This document shows positions 60,672 through 61,839 of a stretch of 61,839 bases of DNA, one piece after another. Position 1 is the stretch's first letter. Every line of letters starts with the position of its first letter. The notes under the pieces were generated by a model that did no database searches, had not been told where the DNA came from, and was given only the letters and a program-made list of their open reading frames with translations. The stretch is from a virus. The DNA is taken from the IMG/VR virus record IMGVR_UViG_3300021185_002489, positions 1 through 61,839 of that record, one strand, 5' to 3'. The translations under genes and the position numbers were made by a program.

Positions 60672-61839
60672 ATGGCTAATCGTTTTCTTAATAATATAAG
60701 AATAAATGACGCCTACACTTTTCCAGATGATGATGGAACCGTAGGGCAGGCAATTCTCACGGATGGGGCGGGTAATCTTTCATTTGGAACGGTAGCCTCT
60801 GGGGAAGCTGAGGCTGCTCTTAAAATAGTGTTAACTGTTAAGAATGTATCTGGTGGAACTTTAACCGCAGGTACTATAGTTTTTGCCTCTCCTACCTCAA
60901 ACCCTCCAAGTGGTAACGTATTAGAAGTAGACGTTGCAGATAATGCGTCAGCTTCTACAATGCCTGCTGTAGGTATTTTATCCGAACAGATAGCGGATGA
61001 TGCTGAGGGAGATTGTGTAGCGTTTGGAAGGGCTGCTGGGTTTTCAACAACTGGATTTACAGAGGGAGATCCGGTGTGGGTTGGATCTAATGGAGGTTTT
61101 GTGGGAACCAAACCAACAGGAACGGCTCTAATACAAAGAGTAGGGCAGATAGTTAAGGTGCACGGTTCTAATGGTAGCATTGAAGTATTTGGTGCGGGAA
61201 GATCAAATGATGTTCCTAATATACCTCAAGATCAACTATGGCTCGGTAATTCAAGCGGTGTTGCAACAGCTACAAGTCATACTGTAGAAAACATATCTAA
61301 TGTAACTGTTTCTTCTAAAACTGACGGGCAAGCATTAGTATGGGATGCTACAAATAGCTATTGGAAAAATGGTACTGTTTCTGGTGGTGGAGGTGGTGGA
61401 ACTGTGAATGTAGAAAAAAATATATATACAGGAGACGGCTCGGATACAACATTTGATACTTCAACTGCAATTGTAAATGAAAACAATGTTCAAGTATATA
61501 TAGATGGTGTTTACCAATCAAAAGATAACTATACTACAAGTGGAAGTACTGTAACATTTTCTACGGCGCCTCCTAATACTGCGTCGGTTGAATTAATACA
61601 CATGGTAGGTGTCTCTGGTATAATAGCTAGCGACGATTTTACAGGTAATGGTTCAACAACAGCGTTTGTACTCTCTATGAGTATCACAAATGAAAATGCC
61701 ACGCAAGTATATATTGATGGTGTTTATCAAAGTAAAAATAATTATACAACTTCCGGTAGTACACTAACGTTCTCCACCGCACCACCGAACGGTGCTGCCG
61801 TAGAAGTTGTTCATATAAAAGCTGTTGATTCTTCATCAT
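60672..61839 (+). CDS. Tail fibre protein with repeat tips, 3' end outside window
   Basis: Starts MANRFLNNIRINDAYTFPDDDG and is open to the window end (389 codons seen). Two copies of the block NENxxQVYIDGVYQSKxNYTTSGSTxTFSTAPPN come near the window end (about 61480-61590 and 61690-61810), a known fibre repeat. A GGGGGG-type linker region precedes them at about 61380. The frame at 61839 does not continue in the frame at base 2, so it does not directly join the first gene. Confidence 0.75.
   Translation, partial: MANRFLNNIRINDAYTFPDDDGTVGQAILTDGAGNLSFGTVASGEAEAALKIVLTVKNVSGGTLTAGTIVFASPTSNPPSGNVLEVDVADNASASTMPAVGILSEQIADDAEGDCVAFGRAAGFSTTGFTEGDPVWVGSNGGFVGTKPTGTALIQRVGQIVKVHGSNGSIEVFGAGRSNDVPNIPQDQLWLGNSSGVATATSHTVENISNVTVSSKTDGQALVWDATNSYWKNGTVSGGGGGGTVNVEKNIYTGDGSDTTFDTSTAIVNENNVQVYIDGVYQSKDNYTTSGSTVTFSTAPPNTASVELIHMVGVSGIIASDDFTGNGSTTAFVLSMSITNENATQVYIDGVYQSKNNYTTSGSTLTFSTAPPNGAAVEVVHIKAVDSSS

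Noticed and set aside
1-61839. Temperate phage or prophage genes (integrase, repressor, attachment sites)
   Set aside because: No integrase, recombinase, CI-like repressor or flanking host gene is present in any frame; the content is that of a lytic phage, although the missing end parts are not known.
1-61839. Direct circular junction between window ends
   Set aside because: The codon phase of the last gene at 61839 and of the first gene at base 2 do not agree, so the two partial fibres are not simply one gene broken by linearisation.

Overview
The window is a stretch of an AT-rich double-stranded DNA tailed phage genome (Caudoviricetes), very probably infecting a marine or aquatic Bacteroidetes host such as a flavobacterium. 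The phage assignment rests on a contiguous terminase-portal-scaffold-capsid-connector-nozzle series, a lysis cassette, T7-type primase-helicase, class I ribonucleotide reductase, thymidylate synthase, single-strand annealing protein and many tiny tightly packed genes. The Bacteroidetes assignment is an inference: genes start in A/T-rich contexts without Shine-Dalgarno boxes, and one phage protein carries a signal peptide ending in the FAQ type common in flavobacteria. Portal, terminase and connector sequences look most like those of crAss-like and other short-tailed marine phages. No tape-measure, tail-tube or sheath gene is visible, so a short-tailed virion is likely.

Layout. (1) 1-30.2 kb, rightward: the 3' part of a LamG-bearing fibre, holin-like proteins and an M15 endopeptidase, a tandem GroES-like protein, terminase, portal, scaffold, major capsid, connector proteins, a 1332-residue nozzle-type protein, a GNAT-like protein, and four internal/ejection-type proteins including a 2225-residue giant. 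(2) 30.18-30.28 kb: two hairpins, one a bidirectional terminator, between convergent blocks. (3) 30.3-41.0 kb, leftward: nucleotide and DNA metabolism (NrdA, NrdB, ThyA, MazG-like proteins, primase-helicase, SSB, RecE/RecB-like exonuclease, ERF annealase, a resolvase-like nuclease). (4) 41.05-48.0 kb, leftward: a sigma-like factor, ATP-dependent DNA ligase, about 25 tiny genes and a tRNA island. (5) 48.06-48.48 kb: a divergent non-coding region. (6) 48.5-61.8 kb, rightward: small lysine-rich proteins and membrane/coiled-coil proteins, a phage GroEL-GroES pair, then a tail-fibre series that runs off the window end.

How the parts fit together. Six near-identical minus-strand promoters (TACGTTAC block, 17-base spacer from CGTTAC to GATAAT) drive the tiny-gene region and end in the operon that encodes the sigma-like factor. 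A second motif (GTCCCT-N17-TATAAT) occurs twice only: just downstream of the sigma gene, facing the replication block, and in the divergent region, facing the right-hand structural block. I infer a cascade: early host-read promoters, then phage sigma, then middle/late promoters. GroEL, GroES and a separate tandem GroES-like protein next to terminase suggest the phage supplies its own capsid-folding machinery. No DNA polymerase or RNA polymerase gene is seen; both window ends lie in the fibre region, so the window could be most of a circularly permuted genome, but this cannot be proved from the sequence.
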